A DNA stretch of 14,867 bases from an uncultured Eubacteriales bacterium (GCA_900321195.1 ONVG01000012.1:1-14867); one strand, 5' to 3'; counted from the stretch's first letter, positions 5,272-12,650 are shown. Program-made: numbers and translations. Notes: generated by a model from the letters alone, not told the origin.

Positions 5272-6108
5272 TTAAGCTCTCAATTCTGCGGCACTGTCCT
5301 CGATGAGCTGAGATATATCATCATTTGAATATACAGTGCCGTCCCATATCTCATGTGCAGCAGCTGCCTGCCATACGAGCATCGACATTCCTCCGAGCGC
5401 CTTTGAGCCGTTAGCCGCAGCCTTTTTGATAAAGACAGTTTCAAGCGGATTATAAACAGCGTCAAATACGCTCCTGCTCCTTGATATTATCCTGTCCGAA
5501 ACAGGCGCAGCATCAGAATTCGGATGCATTCCCACAGGCGTAGCATTTATCAGCAGGTCGGGCATTATGTCAAGCTCATCAAGTTCTGTTATAAGACAGG
5601 TCTTTATCACGGCGCCGCTGACTTTTTCCTGCACTTCCTCCGTGAGCTTGTCCGCTGTATTTATATTCCTTGCCGCAAGAGTTATATTACAGCCTGCAAG
5701 CGCCGCTTCATATACAAATGTCCTTGCAACTCCTCCGCTGCCAAGTATAACAACATTTCCGCCGAACTCTATCCCCGCATGCTCAAGCGCTTTGAGAAAT
5801 CCGTAAGGGTCTGTTGTAAAGCCCTCCCTGACAGAGCCGTTTTTTACAGTATTTACAGAGCCGTACATTTCGGCTTTTGCATCCAGCTTATCAAGATAGG
5901 GTATTATGGCCTGCTTGTTCGGGATAGTGATATTATATCCGCAAAGCTCGTTCAGCATTTTTATTTTGACCGGCAGTTCATCGGGCGCCACATCAATTAC
6001 ACGATAATCGCCGCTTTCCTTGGCAAGCTCAAACAATCTCTTGTGTATAAACGGCGACATAGTATGTCCGATTGGGTGTCCTATAACTGCAAAAATTCTT
6101 TCCGACAT
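5272..6108 (-). CDS. aroE: Shikimate dehydrogenase (shikimate step 4)
   Basis: NADPH-dependent reduction of 3-dehydroshikimate to shikimate. With the start at ATG 6108 the protein is 278 residues, beginning MSERIFAVIGHPIGHTMSP, a textbook AroE N-terminus that places the shikimate-binding hydroxyls at Thr16/Ser18. Further landmarks are the catalytic lysine in NITIPNK (Lys65), SVNTV (Asn86), TTDPYGF (Asp100), the nucleotide loop GSGGVART (123-130), ATPVGM and GGMSMLVWQAA. The open frame extends to an ATG at 6156, but that codon has no ribosome site, while 6108 has GGAGG nine bases upstream. The extra 16 residues come from T-rich leader DNA. It is transcribed with aroK from the promoter at 6280-6308 with a leader of about 165 nt. 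Confidence 0.95.
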   Translation of the reverse strand: MSERIFAVIGHPIGHTMSPFIHKRLFELAKESGDYRVIDVAPDELPVKIKMLNELCGYNITIPNKQAIIPYLDKLDAKAEMYGSVNTVKNGSVREGFTTDPYGFLKALEHAGIEFGGNVVILGSGGVARTFVYEAALAGCNITLAARNINTADKLTEEVQEKVSGAVIKTCLITELDELDIMPDLLINATPVGMHPNSDAAPVSDRIISRSRSVFDAVYNPLETVFIKKAAANGSKALGGMSMLVWQAAAAHEIWDGTVYSNDDISQLIEDSAAELRA

Positions 6109-6201
6109 TGTTAATGACCTCCAAATTTTAAAAAAAATACGACAAAAAACAGTCATATGTAAAAAAAATATTAATTCTTAAAGAAAAATGCAAATTTCGT
6201 A

Positions 6202-6230
6202 TTGACAAAGCGGCAAATAACTAATAAGAT
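6202..6230 (+). promoter_or_regulatory. acpP promoter
   Basis: TTGACA (6202-6207, perfect), a 17-bp spacer, TAAGAT (6225-6230). Predicted start is near 6237, giving a leader of about 128 nt. It lies upstream of, and points toward, the aroE promoter, so the two transcripts start face to face. Confidence 0.75.
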
Positions 6231-6279
6231 TTGATTATGGAATTTTGCATGTCAGCTTACGGAATTTCTGCTTTCCAAT

Positions 6280-6308
6280 ATTGTAGCACAAACTATCTGC
6301 TTTGTCTA
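6280..6308 (-). promoter_or_regulatory. aroE-aroK promoter
   Basis: Read leftward: TAGACA (6303-6308), a 17-bp spacer, TACAAT (6280-6285), each one mismatch from consensus. Predicted start is near 6273. The leader of about 165 nt passes across the acpP promoter on the opposite strand. No clear attenuator or T-box is visible in it. Confidence 0.7.
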
Positions 6309-6364
6309 CAAATTCGGCTGTACGCAATATTTACAGACATAAAATTTTTTAGGAGGAATCATCA

Positions 6365-6592
6365 ATGGTACTCGAAAAAGTAAAGGCTATTCTTAGCGAA
6401 CAGTTTGATGTTGAGGAGGATAAGATAACTCCCGAAACATCCATCATCAACGATCTCGGCGCTGACTCTCTTGACGTTGTAGACCTTCTTATGTCTATCG
6501 AGGACGAGTTTGAAGTCGAAGTTCCCGACGATGAAATAGAGAACATCAAGACAGTTGACGATCTCGTTAAGTACATCGAAAACCATCAGTGA
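6365..6592 (+). CDS. acpP: Acyl carrier protein
   Basis: Small acidic carrier of growing acyl chains in type II fatty acid synthesis. The 75-residue product begins MVLEKVKAILSEQFDVEED and has the phosphopantetheine attachment motif GADSLDVVDLLMSIEDEF with Ser35 as the modified residue. ATG 6365 follows AGGAGGA by 7 nt. The gene stands alone, with its own promoter and terminator, in opposite orientation to the surrounding aro genes. No fab gene is nearby. A dedicated carrier for another pathway cannot be excluded, but the sequence looks like a housekeeping ACP. Confidence 0.95.
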   Translation: MVLEKVKAILSEQFDVEEDKITPETSIINDLGADSLDVVDLLMSIEDEFEVEVPDDEIENIKTVDDLVKYIENHQ

Positions 6593-6600
6593 TGAAAAAT

Positions 6601-6632
6601 GCGGCTGCAAATTAATGCGGCCGCTATTTTTT
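6601..6632. terminator. Bidirectional terminator between acpP and aroB
   Basis: GCGGCTGC (6601-6608) pairs with GCGGCCGC (6617-6624), 8 bp with one G-U pair and an 8-nt loop. The T-rich tail TATTTTTT lies on the plus side, and ATTTTTC follows it on the minus side. It starts 8 nt after the acpP stop, and its right flank overlaps the aroB stop codon at 6631-6633, so it serves both converging genes. Confidence 0.88.
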
Positions 6633-7716
6633 ATATCGTAAGTGAATTGTATTCAATACTGCCGCTACTGCCGCTGAAAAAGCTTTCTGTCTCATTTATA
6701 GGGAGCTTCTGAGTAAAGCACTCCCCTATGCTTCTGAGGAAAACAAAGTTTATGCTTTTTCCTGTGCTTTTTTTATCTCCCCTCGCAGCAGCTATTATTT
6801 CGGAAAGCTGACGCTCCGAATCTGTCGGAAGTCCGTATTTTTTGAGCAGCGCTTCAAGACGCTGACTTGTGCCTTTTTCCGTGATGCCCTTTCCTTCGGT
6901 AAGCCTTGTAAGTATTGCCGAGCCTGCCGCAACAGCTTCTCCGTGAGTAAGCTCCGTATATCCTCCAAGCTTTTCAAGCGCATGTCCGAAGGTATGTCCA
7001 AAATTGAGTATAGCTCTTTCTCCCGTGTCGCGTTCATCATTCTGCACTACATCACGCTTTATTGATATGCACTCGAAAATTATATCGTCAATGATATCCG
7101 CCGCATTTTCATTTTCAAGTCTTTCAAAGAGTGACCTGCTGCGTATACAGCCGTATTTCACGACTTCACCCAGTCCGTCACGGAAAAATTTTTCGGGAAG
7201 TGTTTTTAGCGTTTCGGGATCTATCAGCACAAGGCTCGGCTGCCAGAATGCCCCGACAAGATTTTTTCCTGACGGAAGGTCAACTCCCGTCTTTCCGCCG
7301 ACAGACGAATCCACCTGTGAAAGAAGACTTGTAGGTATCTGTATAAAGTCTATTCCCCTGAGATAGCTTGCAGCCGCAAAGCCTGCCATATCTCCCGTTA
7401 CTCCTCCGCCAAGCGCCACTATGATATCCGTTCTCGTTATACTGTTCTCAAAGCAGTGTGTATATATCCTTTCGACAGTTGAAAGCCTCTTAGACGCTTC
7501 TCCTGCTTCAAAAATGAACAGCGATGTTTCAAAGCCGTTTTTTTCAAGCGACTCCTTTACTCTTTGCGCATACAGCGGCGCAACATTCGTATCACTGACG
7601 ATAACTGCTCTTACAGCCTTTGTCAGCGGCCTTATATATTCTCCTGCGCTGTCAAGTATATCATGTCCGATAAGTATATCGTAGCTCCTGCCTGTTCCGA
7701 CATGTATATTTATCAT
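6631..7716 (-). CDS. aroB: 3-dehydroquinate synthase (shikimate step 2)
   Basis: Converts DAHP to 3-dehydroquinate using NAD and a divalent metal. The 361-residue product has the family length. It shows EAGEASK (70-76), ALGGGVTGDMAGFAAASYLRG (101-121), QIPTSLLSQVDSSVGGKTGVD (126-146), GKNLVGAFWQP, and the metal-ligand segments GLGEVVKYG (Glu184), NFGHTFGHALE and THGEAVAAG (His258). ATG 7716 overlaps the tyrA stop as ATGA, and GGAGG lies 10 nt upstream within tyrA, so translation is probably coupled to tyrA. It is the second gene of the tyrA-aroB unit and ends at the shared terminator with acpP. Nothing is missing. Confidence 0.96.
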   Translation of the reverse strand: MINIHVGTGRSYDILIGHDILDSAGEYIRPLTKAVRAVIVSDTNVAPLYAQRVKESLEKNGFETSLFIFEAGEASKRLSTVERIYTHCFENSITRTDIIVALGGGVTGDMAGFAAASYLRGIDFIQIPTSLLSQVDSSVGGKTGVDLPSGKNLVGAFWQPSLVLIDPETLKTLPEKFFRDGLGEVVKYGCIRSRSLFERLENENAADIIDDIIFECISIKRDVVQNDERDTGERAILNFGHTFGHALEKLGGYTELTHGEAVAAGSAILTRLTEGKGITEKGTSQRLEALLKKYGLPTDSERQLSEIIAAARGDKKSTGKSINFVFLRSIGECFTQKLPINETESFFSGSSGSIEYNSLTI

Positions 7717-8543
7717 TCGCCAAGTTCCTCCTTAATGAGCTTTGCCTTGTGCAGTATCCTTGTAAGCTCTCTGCGGTCGCCGTTCTCTATACTGTTCCTG
7801 ATAAGCATAAGATTTCCTATAAGTGTATCTATCTCTGTTATGAGCGGCTTTTTGTTCTCGATAAAAAGCTCTGACCAGAGGTCGGCATTTATATTCGCTA
7901 CCCTTGAAACATCCCTGTAGCTGCCTGCCGAAAAACCGTTATGGTTCGGACAGTTAGGACTGAAAACGTATGCACATGCAAGCACATGCGGAAGCTCGGA
8001 TGTAAAAGCTATCATCCTGTCATGCTCTTCGGGAGTTGTATAGACTATACGTCCGAAGCCTATATTCATGCATAGAGAAGCTATTTTTTCTACTGCCTCC
8101 TCCGACGCATTGCCCTTTACGATAATAGCGCTTGCATTCCTGAAAAGGTCGGCCTCCGAAACATCAAAGCCGTTTTTCTCTTTTCCTGCCATAGGATGAA
8201 ATCCGATAAAGGTAAACCCGAATTCCGATGCAAGCTTATCCATCTGCGGACATATCTCCGATTTTATACCCGATGTATCTATAACTATACAATCCTTGTT
8301 TATATACATGCCATTTTTGCGTACAAACTCTACAGCTGCTTCGGGATAAAGTCCAAGTATAAGTATATCGGCCTTGCCAAGCGCAGTTTCATCTCCGCGC
8401 GCATCAACAGCGCCGCATTCTATAGCCCTGTTCAAAGGCTCAGGACTTCTGTTCATACCGTAAACATAGTTATCCGTATACTTTTTAACAGCCTTAGCAA
8501 GAGAGCCGCCTATTATACCAAGACCTGCAACAACAATATTCAT
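7713..8543 (-). CDS. tyrA: Prephenate dehydrogenase (tyrosine branch)
   Basis: Oxidative decarboxylation of prephenate to 4-hydroxyphenylpyruvate with NAD(P). With the start at ATG 8543 the product is 276 residues. It has an N-terminal Rossmann fold (MNIVVAGLGIIGGSLAKA, G7-x-G9-x-x-G12), IDTSGIKSEIC (88-98), the conserved active-site histidine in GFHPMAGKE (His116) and EEHDRMIAFTSELPHVLA (172-189). It lacks both a chorismate mutase domain and a C-terminal ACT domain, so allosteric tyrosine inhibition through an ACT domain is not expected. The open frame begins three codons earlier at GTG 8552, but that GTG is part of the GAGGTG ribosome site of ATG 8543. It overlaps aroB by 4 nt. Confidence 0.94.
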   Translation of the reverse strand: MNIVVAGLGIIGGSLAKAVKKYTDNYVYGMNRSPEPLNRAIECGAVDARGDETALGKADILILGLYPEAAVEFVRKNGMYINKDCIVIDTSGIKSEICPQMDKLASEFGFTFIGFHPMAGKEKNGFDVSEADLFRNASAIIVKGNASEEAVEKIASLCMNIGFGRIVYTTPEEHDRMIAFTSELPHVLACAYVFSPNCPNHNGFSAGSYRDVSRVANINADLWSELFIENKKPLITEIDTLIGNLMLIRNSIENGDRRELTRILHKAKLIKEELGE

Positions 8544-8573
8544 ATCTTTCACCTCAGAAATGTTTTTTATTGC

Positions 8574-8602
8574 ATTATACCATTAATTTTCCAATAAATC
8601 AA
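8574..8602 (-). promoter_or_regulatory. tyrA-aroB promoter
   Basis: Read leftward: TTGATT (8597-8602), a 17-bp spacer, TATAAT (8574-8579, perfect). Predicted start is near 8567, a leader of only about 24 nt, too short for an attenuator. It lies just after the proS terminator. Confidence 0.78.
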
Positions 8603-8621
8603 TTGCAGCATTGCTAAACAT

Positions 8622-8661
8622 AAAAAATAATGCATGACCGACAGTAAACCGACCATGCATT
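8622..8661 (-). terminator. proS terminator
   Basis: Read leftward, AATGCATGGTCGG (8649-8661) pairs with TCGGTCATGCATT (8629-8641): 13 bp including three G-U pairs, with a 7-nt loop and then a run of six U after one A. It begins 26 nt after the proS stop. The DNA next to it (8655-8690) is full of ATGCAT/ATTATGCAT echoes. Confidence 0.8.
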
Positions 8662-8687
8662 ATGCATTACGAATCATGAATTATGCA

Positions 8688-10130
8688 TCAATACTGTTTT
8701 CCCCAGTATACCATGTGTTTTGCAGGCTTGCCGCAGCATACGCAGACATCGCTGAGATGATCCTCAGTGAAAGGTATGCAGCGTGACTTAACGCCGCCAG
8801 TTTCATCCTTGAGCTTGTCCTCACATGCGCTGTCGCCGCACCACATAGCTTTTATAAAGCCGGGCTTGTTTGCAGCTATATCAAGGAATTCCTCGTGTGT
8901 GCGAGCCTCGAATGTCTTTTCCTGCAGATTACGGAGCGCAGCCTGATACATGCCGTCATGTACGTCTTTAAGTGCCTGCTCAACAGCTGCTTCAAGCTCA
9001 TCAAGCTTAATTATCCTCTTTTCACGGCTGTGACGGAGAACAAGCACGCACTGACCGTTTTCGATATCCTTCGGACCTATCTCTATTCTTACCGGTACGC
9101 CTAACATCTCATACTGGCTGAACTTCCAGCCGGGCGCCTTATCGCTGTCATCAAGCTTTACACGGATATCCTTATCGATAAGACGGTTTTTAAGCTCATC
9201 AGCCTTTTCAAGAACGCCCTCTTTTTTCTGTGCTATCGGGATAATCGCTGCCTGTATAGGCGCGATTTTAGGCGGCAGTACAAGACCGTCGTCATCGCCG
9301 TGTACCATGATTATAGCGCCTATCATTCTTGTTGAAGTTCCCCATGAAGTCTGATGCGGATATTCAAGAGTATTGTCACGGCCTGTAAAGGTTATGTTGA
9401 AGTTCTTTGTAAAGCCTGTGCCAAGATAATGTGATGTACCGCCCTGAAGTGCGACGCCGTTATGCATCATAGGCTCTATTGTATATGTTTCAACTGCTCC
9501 TGCAAAACGCTCTTTTTCGGTTTTCATACCAGTTACCGCAGGTATAGCGAGTGTTTCCTTATAGAAGTCAATATATACCTGAAGCATTCTCTGAGTTTCC
9601 TCACGGGCTTCCTTTTCTGTTTCGTGGAGAGTGTGTCCCTCCTGCCAGAGAAATTCCGAAGTCCTCAGAAAAGGACGTGTAGTCTTTTCCCAGCGTACAA
9701 CGGAGCACCACTGATTGTAAAGCTTAGGCAGATCACGGTATGAATTTACTACCTTTGCAAAATGCTCACAGAAAAGAGTTTCGGAGGTCGGTCTTACGCA
9801 AAGACGCTCGCTGAGCTTTTCACTTCCGCCAACAGTTACCCATGCACATTCGGGCGCAAATCCCTCTACATGATCCTTTTCCTTTTGCAGCAGGCTTTCA
9901 GGTATGAACATAGGCATATAGACATTTTCATGTCCTGTCTTTTTAAAGCGGCTGTCCATATCCTTCTGCATATTTTCCCATATAGCATAACCATACGGAC
10001 GTATTACCATACATCCCTTTACGCCTGAATAATCTGCAAGCTCTGCTTTCTTTACGATATCGGTATACCATTTTGCAAAATCAACATCTCTTGATGTTAT
10101 GGCTTCTACCATTTTTTTCTGCTGTGCCAT
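8688..10130 (-). CDS. proS: Prolyl-tRNA synthetase, archaeal/eukaryotic-type short form
   Basis: Charges tRNA-Pro with proline. The 480-residue protein lacks the large editing insertion of the usual bacterial enzyme (about 570 residues). It has the class II core: motif 1 around MVIRPYGYAIWENMQKDMD (41-59), motif 2 VVRWEKTTRPFLRTSEFLWQ (144-163), and motif 3 near TSWGTSTRMIGAIIMVHGDD (261-280). An anticodon-binding domain follows (about 290-400). The C-terminal domain is zinc-type, with cysteines near 431, 436, 451, 463, 465 and 466, ending in YWGKQY. That ending and length mark the archaeal-like ProRS found in some Clostridia. ATG 10130 follows AGGGAAG by 7 nt. It has its own promoter and terminator and is not co-transcribed with tyrA. 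Confidence 0.96.
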   Translation of the reverse strand: MAQQKKMVEAITSRDVDFAKWYTDIVKKAELADYSGVKGCMVIRPYGYAIWENMQKDMDSRFKKTGHENVYMPMFIPESLLQKEKDHVEGFAPECAWVTVGGSEKLSERLCVRPTSETLFCEHFAKVVNSYRDLPKLYNQWCSVVRWEKTTRPFLRTSEFLWQEGHTLHETEKEAREETQRMLQVYIDFYKETLAIPAVTGMKTEKERFAGAVETYTIEPMMHNGVALQGGTSHYLGTGFTKNFNITFTGRDNTLEYPHQTSWGTSTRMIGAIIMVHGDDDGLVLPPKIAPIQAAIIPIAQKKEGVLEKADELKNRLIDKDIRVKLDDSDKAPGWKFSQYEMLGVPVRIEIGPKDIENGQCVLVLRHSREKRIIKLDELEAAVEQALKDVHDGMYQAALRNLQEKTFEARTHEEFLDIAANKPGFIKAMWCGDSACEDKLKDETGGVKSRCIPFTEDHLSDVCVCCGKPAKHMVYWGKQY

Positions 10131-10173
10131 TTTTCATCTTCCCTTTCTGAGTTTAGCATAAACACTGATAATT

Positions 10174-10202
10174 ATTATATTATCTAATAAAGGATTTTTC
10201 AA
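10174..10202 (-). promoter_or_regulatory. proS promoter
   Basis: Read leftward: TTGAAA (10197-10202), a 17-bp spacer, TATAAT (10174-10179, perfect). Predicted start is near 10167, with a leader of about 37 nt and no T-box. Confidence 0.78.
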
Positions 10203-10235
10203 TAGGGAACAGCAAAAAAAGTTTGCCTCATCACC

Positions 10236-10268
10236 AAAAGCCCGAAAACACAAAAGGTTTTCGAGCTT
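10236..10268 (-). terminator. upp terminator
   Basis: Read leftward, AAGCTCGAAAAC (10257-10268) pairs with GTTTTCGGGCTT (10238-10249): 12 bp with one G-U pair and a 7-nt loop. The U-run is short (UUUU including stem bases). It starts 22 nt after the upp stop. Confidence 0.75.
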
Positions 10269-10290
10269 CCGACAATTACTGATCGTTAAA

Positions 10291-10920
10291 TCAAAGTGTT
10301 CCGAATATGCGGTCGCCGGCATCGCCGAGTCCGGGACAGATATAGGCGTTCTCATTAAGACAGCGGTCAAGCGCCCCGACATAAAGCTGCACATCGGGAT
10401 GTGTTTCCGTAAATTTCCTGACTCCCTCCGGCGCGGCTATTATGCACATACATTTTATTCTCCTGCCGCCCTTTGCCTTTATTTCACTAACCGCATCGGT
10501 AAGTGAACCTCCGGTCGCAAGCATAGGGTCAACAACGATTATCTGTCTTTCGTCCATGTGCGGAGGAAAATTGCAGTAATAAGCCTCCGGAACATGAGTT
10601 GTTTCATTTCTCTTCATTCCTATATGGCCGACCTTTGCTGTCGGGATAAGCGAAAGAAGTCCGTTCACCATTCCGAGTCCTGCCCTGAGTATAGGTATTA
10701 TGGCAGGCTTCCTGCCGTCAAGAACAGGCTGTACAGTTTCCTCTATAGGCGTCTTTATCTTTACATCCTTAGTTTTCATATCGGAGAGCGCTTCATATCC
10801 CATAAGCATAGCTATCTCCTCGACAAGCTTGCGGAACTCATAGGTTCCTGTCCTCTTGTCACGAAGCATCGTTATTTTGTGCTTTATAAGCGGATGATCG
10901 ATATAATATACCTCTGACAT
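10291..10920 (-). CDS. upp: Uracil phosphoribosyltransferase
   Basis: Pyrimidine salvage: makes UMP from uracil and PRPP. The product starting at ATG 10920 is 209 residues, the exact family length, and begins MSEVYYIDHPLIKHKITMLRD. It contains PILRAGLGMVNG (76-87), the PRPP-binding loop VVDPMLATGGSLTDA (129-143) and the C-terminal uracil-binding GLGDAGDRIFGTL. The open frame starts two codons earlier at 10926, but that ATG sits against the AAGGAG site, whereas 10920 has proper 7-nt spacing. It starts 14 nt after the upstream membrane protein gene, with its ribosome site right after that stop. The two are therefore co-transcribed from the promoter at 12622-12650. Confidence 0.96.
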   Translation of the reverse strand: MSEVYYIDHPLIKHKITMLRDKRTGTYEFRKLVEEIAMLMGYEALSDMKTKDVKIKTPIEETVQPVLDGRKPAIIPILRAGLGMVNGLLSLIPTAKVGHIGMKRNETTHVPEAYYCNFPPHMDERQIIVVDPMLATGGSLTDAVSEIKAKGGRRIKCMCIIAAPEGVRKFTETHPDVQLYVGALDRCLNENAYICPGLGDAGDRIFGTL

Positions 10921-10934
10921 ATTCATTCTCCTTT

Positions 10935-12548
10935 TTATTTTTTTATCTTTGAAAATTTCTTGCGGAGATATACAAGCTCAGAGCTGTCATCGTGAGCATT
11001 TATATCAACGCCGTGAGAATATGCATCCTGTCTGCGATATTTGAATACATAGCTCATTCCGAGACCGATGACCAGCCAGAAAATGAACACCCTGTATGTA
11101 TAATCGACAAACAGCGCGACCTCAAACATTGAGTAAACACAGTAAGCCGCGCTGAACGACGCTATGAGAACAAGGACATTTCCGTCACGCCTTCTTCTCG
11201 TTTTATATTTGAACATAGCCTTCAGCACAGCCTTTGCCACAGTCACAGCAAACACGAGGAAAAGGCTCAGTCCTACAATACCATAGCTGACGGCTATAGT
11301 AAGCAGACCGTTATGAAAGTTTACATACTGATGATCGCCTATCTTTGTATATCTTATTCCCTTTCCGCCTATATAAATTTTGCCGTAATCCGATATATTA
11401 TCCTTGCCGATACCGAAAACAGGATTTTTTTCTATCATTCTTAAAGCCTGCCGCCAGAGAGTGTATCTTCCGCTGTCTATATTTTTATTCTCATGTCCGA
11501 GAGAAGTTTTTTCTTCGGGCTTTTCAGGCTTTATTTCTTCACCTGCCGAGCCCTCCGGTTCAGGCTCAGGTTCTTCAAGCTCCATATCTCCGTTATTCGC
11601 ATCAAGAGTAGTTGAAACGGATATCTGTGAAAAACGCTCATTCAGCATATAGGATATAGTTTTCTGAACTCCTACACGAACAAAGAAAAGCGCCGCCACT
11701 ACTGTAACGCATGCAAGGAATGTAGCTGTAAGCCTGAAAAATATAGTGTAAAGCTTTTTTATACTGAATTCCTTGAAAAGCTCATAGAAAAACCAGAATG
11801 ATATATAGACCATCATAAACAGCAGTGACGCATTCGAGTCGGTAAGTATGAGCGTAAATGAATTTATGATGATACATGCTATGTACCATATCCTGTATTT
11901 TATATTTATAGTTCTGTCAGACCTTCGCATTCTGAGCAGGAATGTGCAGAACACTATCGATACGACCGAGTAAAACGCCGTTACATTTGCATTGGGTATA
12001 ACGCCGACAAAGCGGCTCTCTATTATACAGAATTCAAAGCCCATCAGCGTAAATCCTTTAGGGAATACAGCAAACAGAACAAGACTTACAAGCATTATAA
12101 GCGTTGTGACAAAGTTTATCACATCAAAACAGACACGCATCTCCTTTTTAAGTCTGTAGTTGCTTTTTTCCGCATGGGAGCCGTAAAAAAGGAAAAAACA
12201 GACCGTCATCCAGAACAGCGTGACGATATTTGCCATAAGATTTCTCTCACTGTGCAGTATGACCGAAATACAGGCACTCAAAAGAAACAGATAGATGATA
12301 TATCTGTACCTTACACGGTGTATGCGTTTTTTGACTATCATTCTGTCTGCAAAAAGGAACAGCGCCCATAAGCCCATAAGTGAAAGCACGATATTATAAG
12401 CCGTCTGTGCAAGATATCTTACATCAAACATCAGCACAAGCATAAAAATTATCCTGAAATTCGAGGTACTGTTAAAAAAGCCCAACAGCTTATTCACCCA
12501 CGACCCAGCGGACTTTTCAGACACGATAACACCCCCATAGCAATGCAT
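10935..12548 (-). CDS. O-antigen ligase/polymerase-like polytopic membrane protein
   Basis: Probable surface-polysaccharide ligase or polymerase. It is 537 residues if it starts at ATG 12548. About twelve hydrophobic segments are visible (roughly 33-68, 82-122, 141-163, 188-205, 220-256, 270-292, 413-440, 458-503). Family hallmarks of the Wzy/WaaL class lie in the large outer loop and after it: SGRYTLWRQALRMIEKNPV (359-377) running into FGIGKDN, and HNGLLTIAVSYGIVGLSLFL (412-431). The loop also holds a highly acidic, Pro/Glu-rich insert at 322-347. A GTG at 12524 with GGGGGTG 5 nt upstream is an equally good start (529 residues), while ATG 12548 has only AGGA. It has its own promoter and overlaps in transcript with upp. 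No other polysaccharide gene is visible nearby, so the substrate is unknown. Confidence 0.8.
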   Translation of the reverse strand: MHCYGGVIVSEKSAGSWVNKLLGFFNSTSNFRIIFMLVLMFDVRYLAQTAYNIVLSLMGLWALFLFADRMIVKKRIHRVRYRYIIYLFLLSACISVILHSERNLMANIVTLFWMTVCFFLFYGSHAEKSNYRLKKEMRVCFDVINFVTTLIMLVSLVLFAVFPKGFTLMGFEFCIIESRFVGVIPNANVTAFYSVVSIVFCTFLLRMRRSDRTINIKYRIWYIACIIINSFTLILTDSNASLLFMMVYISFWFFYELFKEFSIKKLYTIFFRLTATFLACVTVVAALFFVRVGVQKTISYMLNERFSQISVSTTLDANNGDMELEEPEPEPEGSAGEEIKPEKPEEKTSLGHENKNIDSGRYTLWRQALRMIEKNPVFGIGKDNISDYGKIYIGGKGIRYTKIGDHQYVNFHNGLLTIAVSYGIVGLSLFLVFAVTVAKAVLKAMFKYKTRRRRDGNVLVLIASFSAAYCVYSMFEVALFVDYTYRVFIFWLVIGLGMSYVFKYRRQDAYSHGVDINAHDDSSELVYLRKKFSKIKK

Positions 12549-12579
12549 AATTTCATTCCTATAATAAACTGCGCCCCTG

Positions 12580-12600
12580 ACAAAGCAATAAAAGCTTTGT
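12580..12600 (-). other. Hairpin in the 5' leader of the membrane protein gene
   Basis: ACAAAGC / GCTTTGT, a perfect 7-bp stem with a 7-nt loop (read TTTTATT on the minus strand). It lies about 15 nt after the predicted transcription start and has no U-run in that direction. Role unknown; it could protect the 5' end of the mRNA. Confidence 0.45.
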
Positions 12601-12621
12601 TTTATTATTTATCTAATGATA

Positions 12622-12650
12622 ATAGTATCATTTTATCAGCTGAATGTAAA
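12622..12650 (-). promoter_or_regulatory. Promoter of the ligase-like gene and upp, with a palindrome over the -10 box
   Basis: Read leftward: TTTACA (12645-12650), a 17-bp spacer, TACTAT (12622-12627). A 7-bp inverted repeat, AATGATA-ATAG-TATCATT (12615-12632), is centred on the -10 box and would be a natural repressor site. It recalls Fur/PerR-type boxes but is one base short of the usual 15-bp core. Confidence 0.65.

Noticed and set aside
5524..6114. 196-codon plus-strand ORF opposite aroE
   Set aside because: It is antisense to a conserved gene, is rich in Cys, Tyr and His in a pattern typical of reverse-frame shadows, and has no ribosome site.
6109..6156. Sixteen-codon N-terminal extension of aroE, rich in Phe
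   Set aside because: The upstream ATG has no ribosome site and the Phe codons come from T-runs. It is in frame with aroE with no stop, so it is not a leader peptide. ATG 6108 has GGAGG and gives a standard AroE start.
8544..8552. GTG start of tyrA three codons upstream
   Set aside because: The GTG is part of the GAGGTG ribosome site that serves ATG 8543.
10921..10926. Upstream ATG of upp
   Set aside because: It lies one base from the AAGGAG core, too close to be used. The next ATG has correct spacing and gives the family length.
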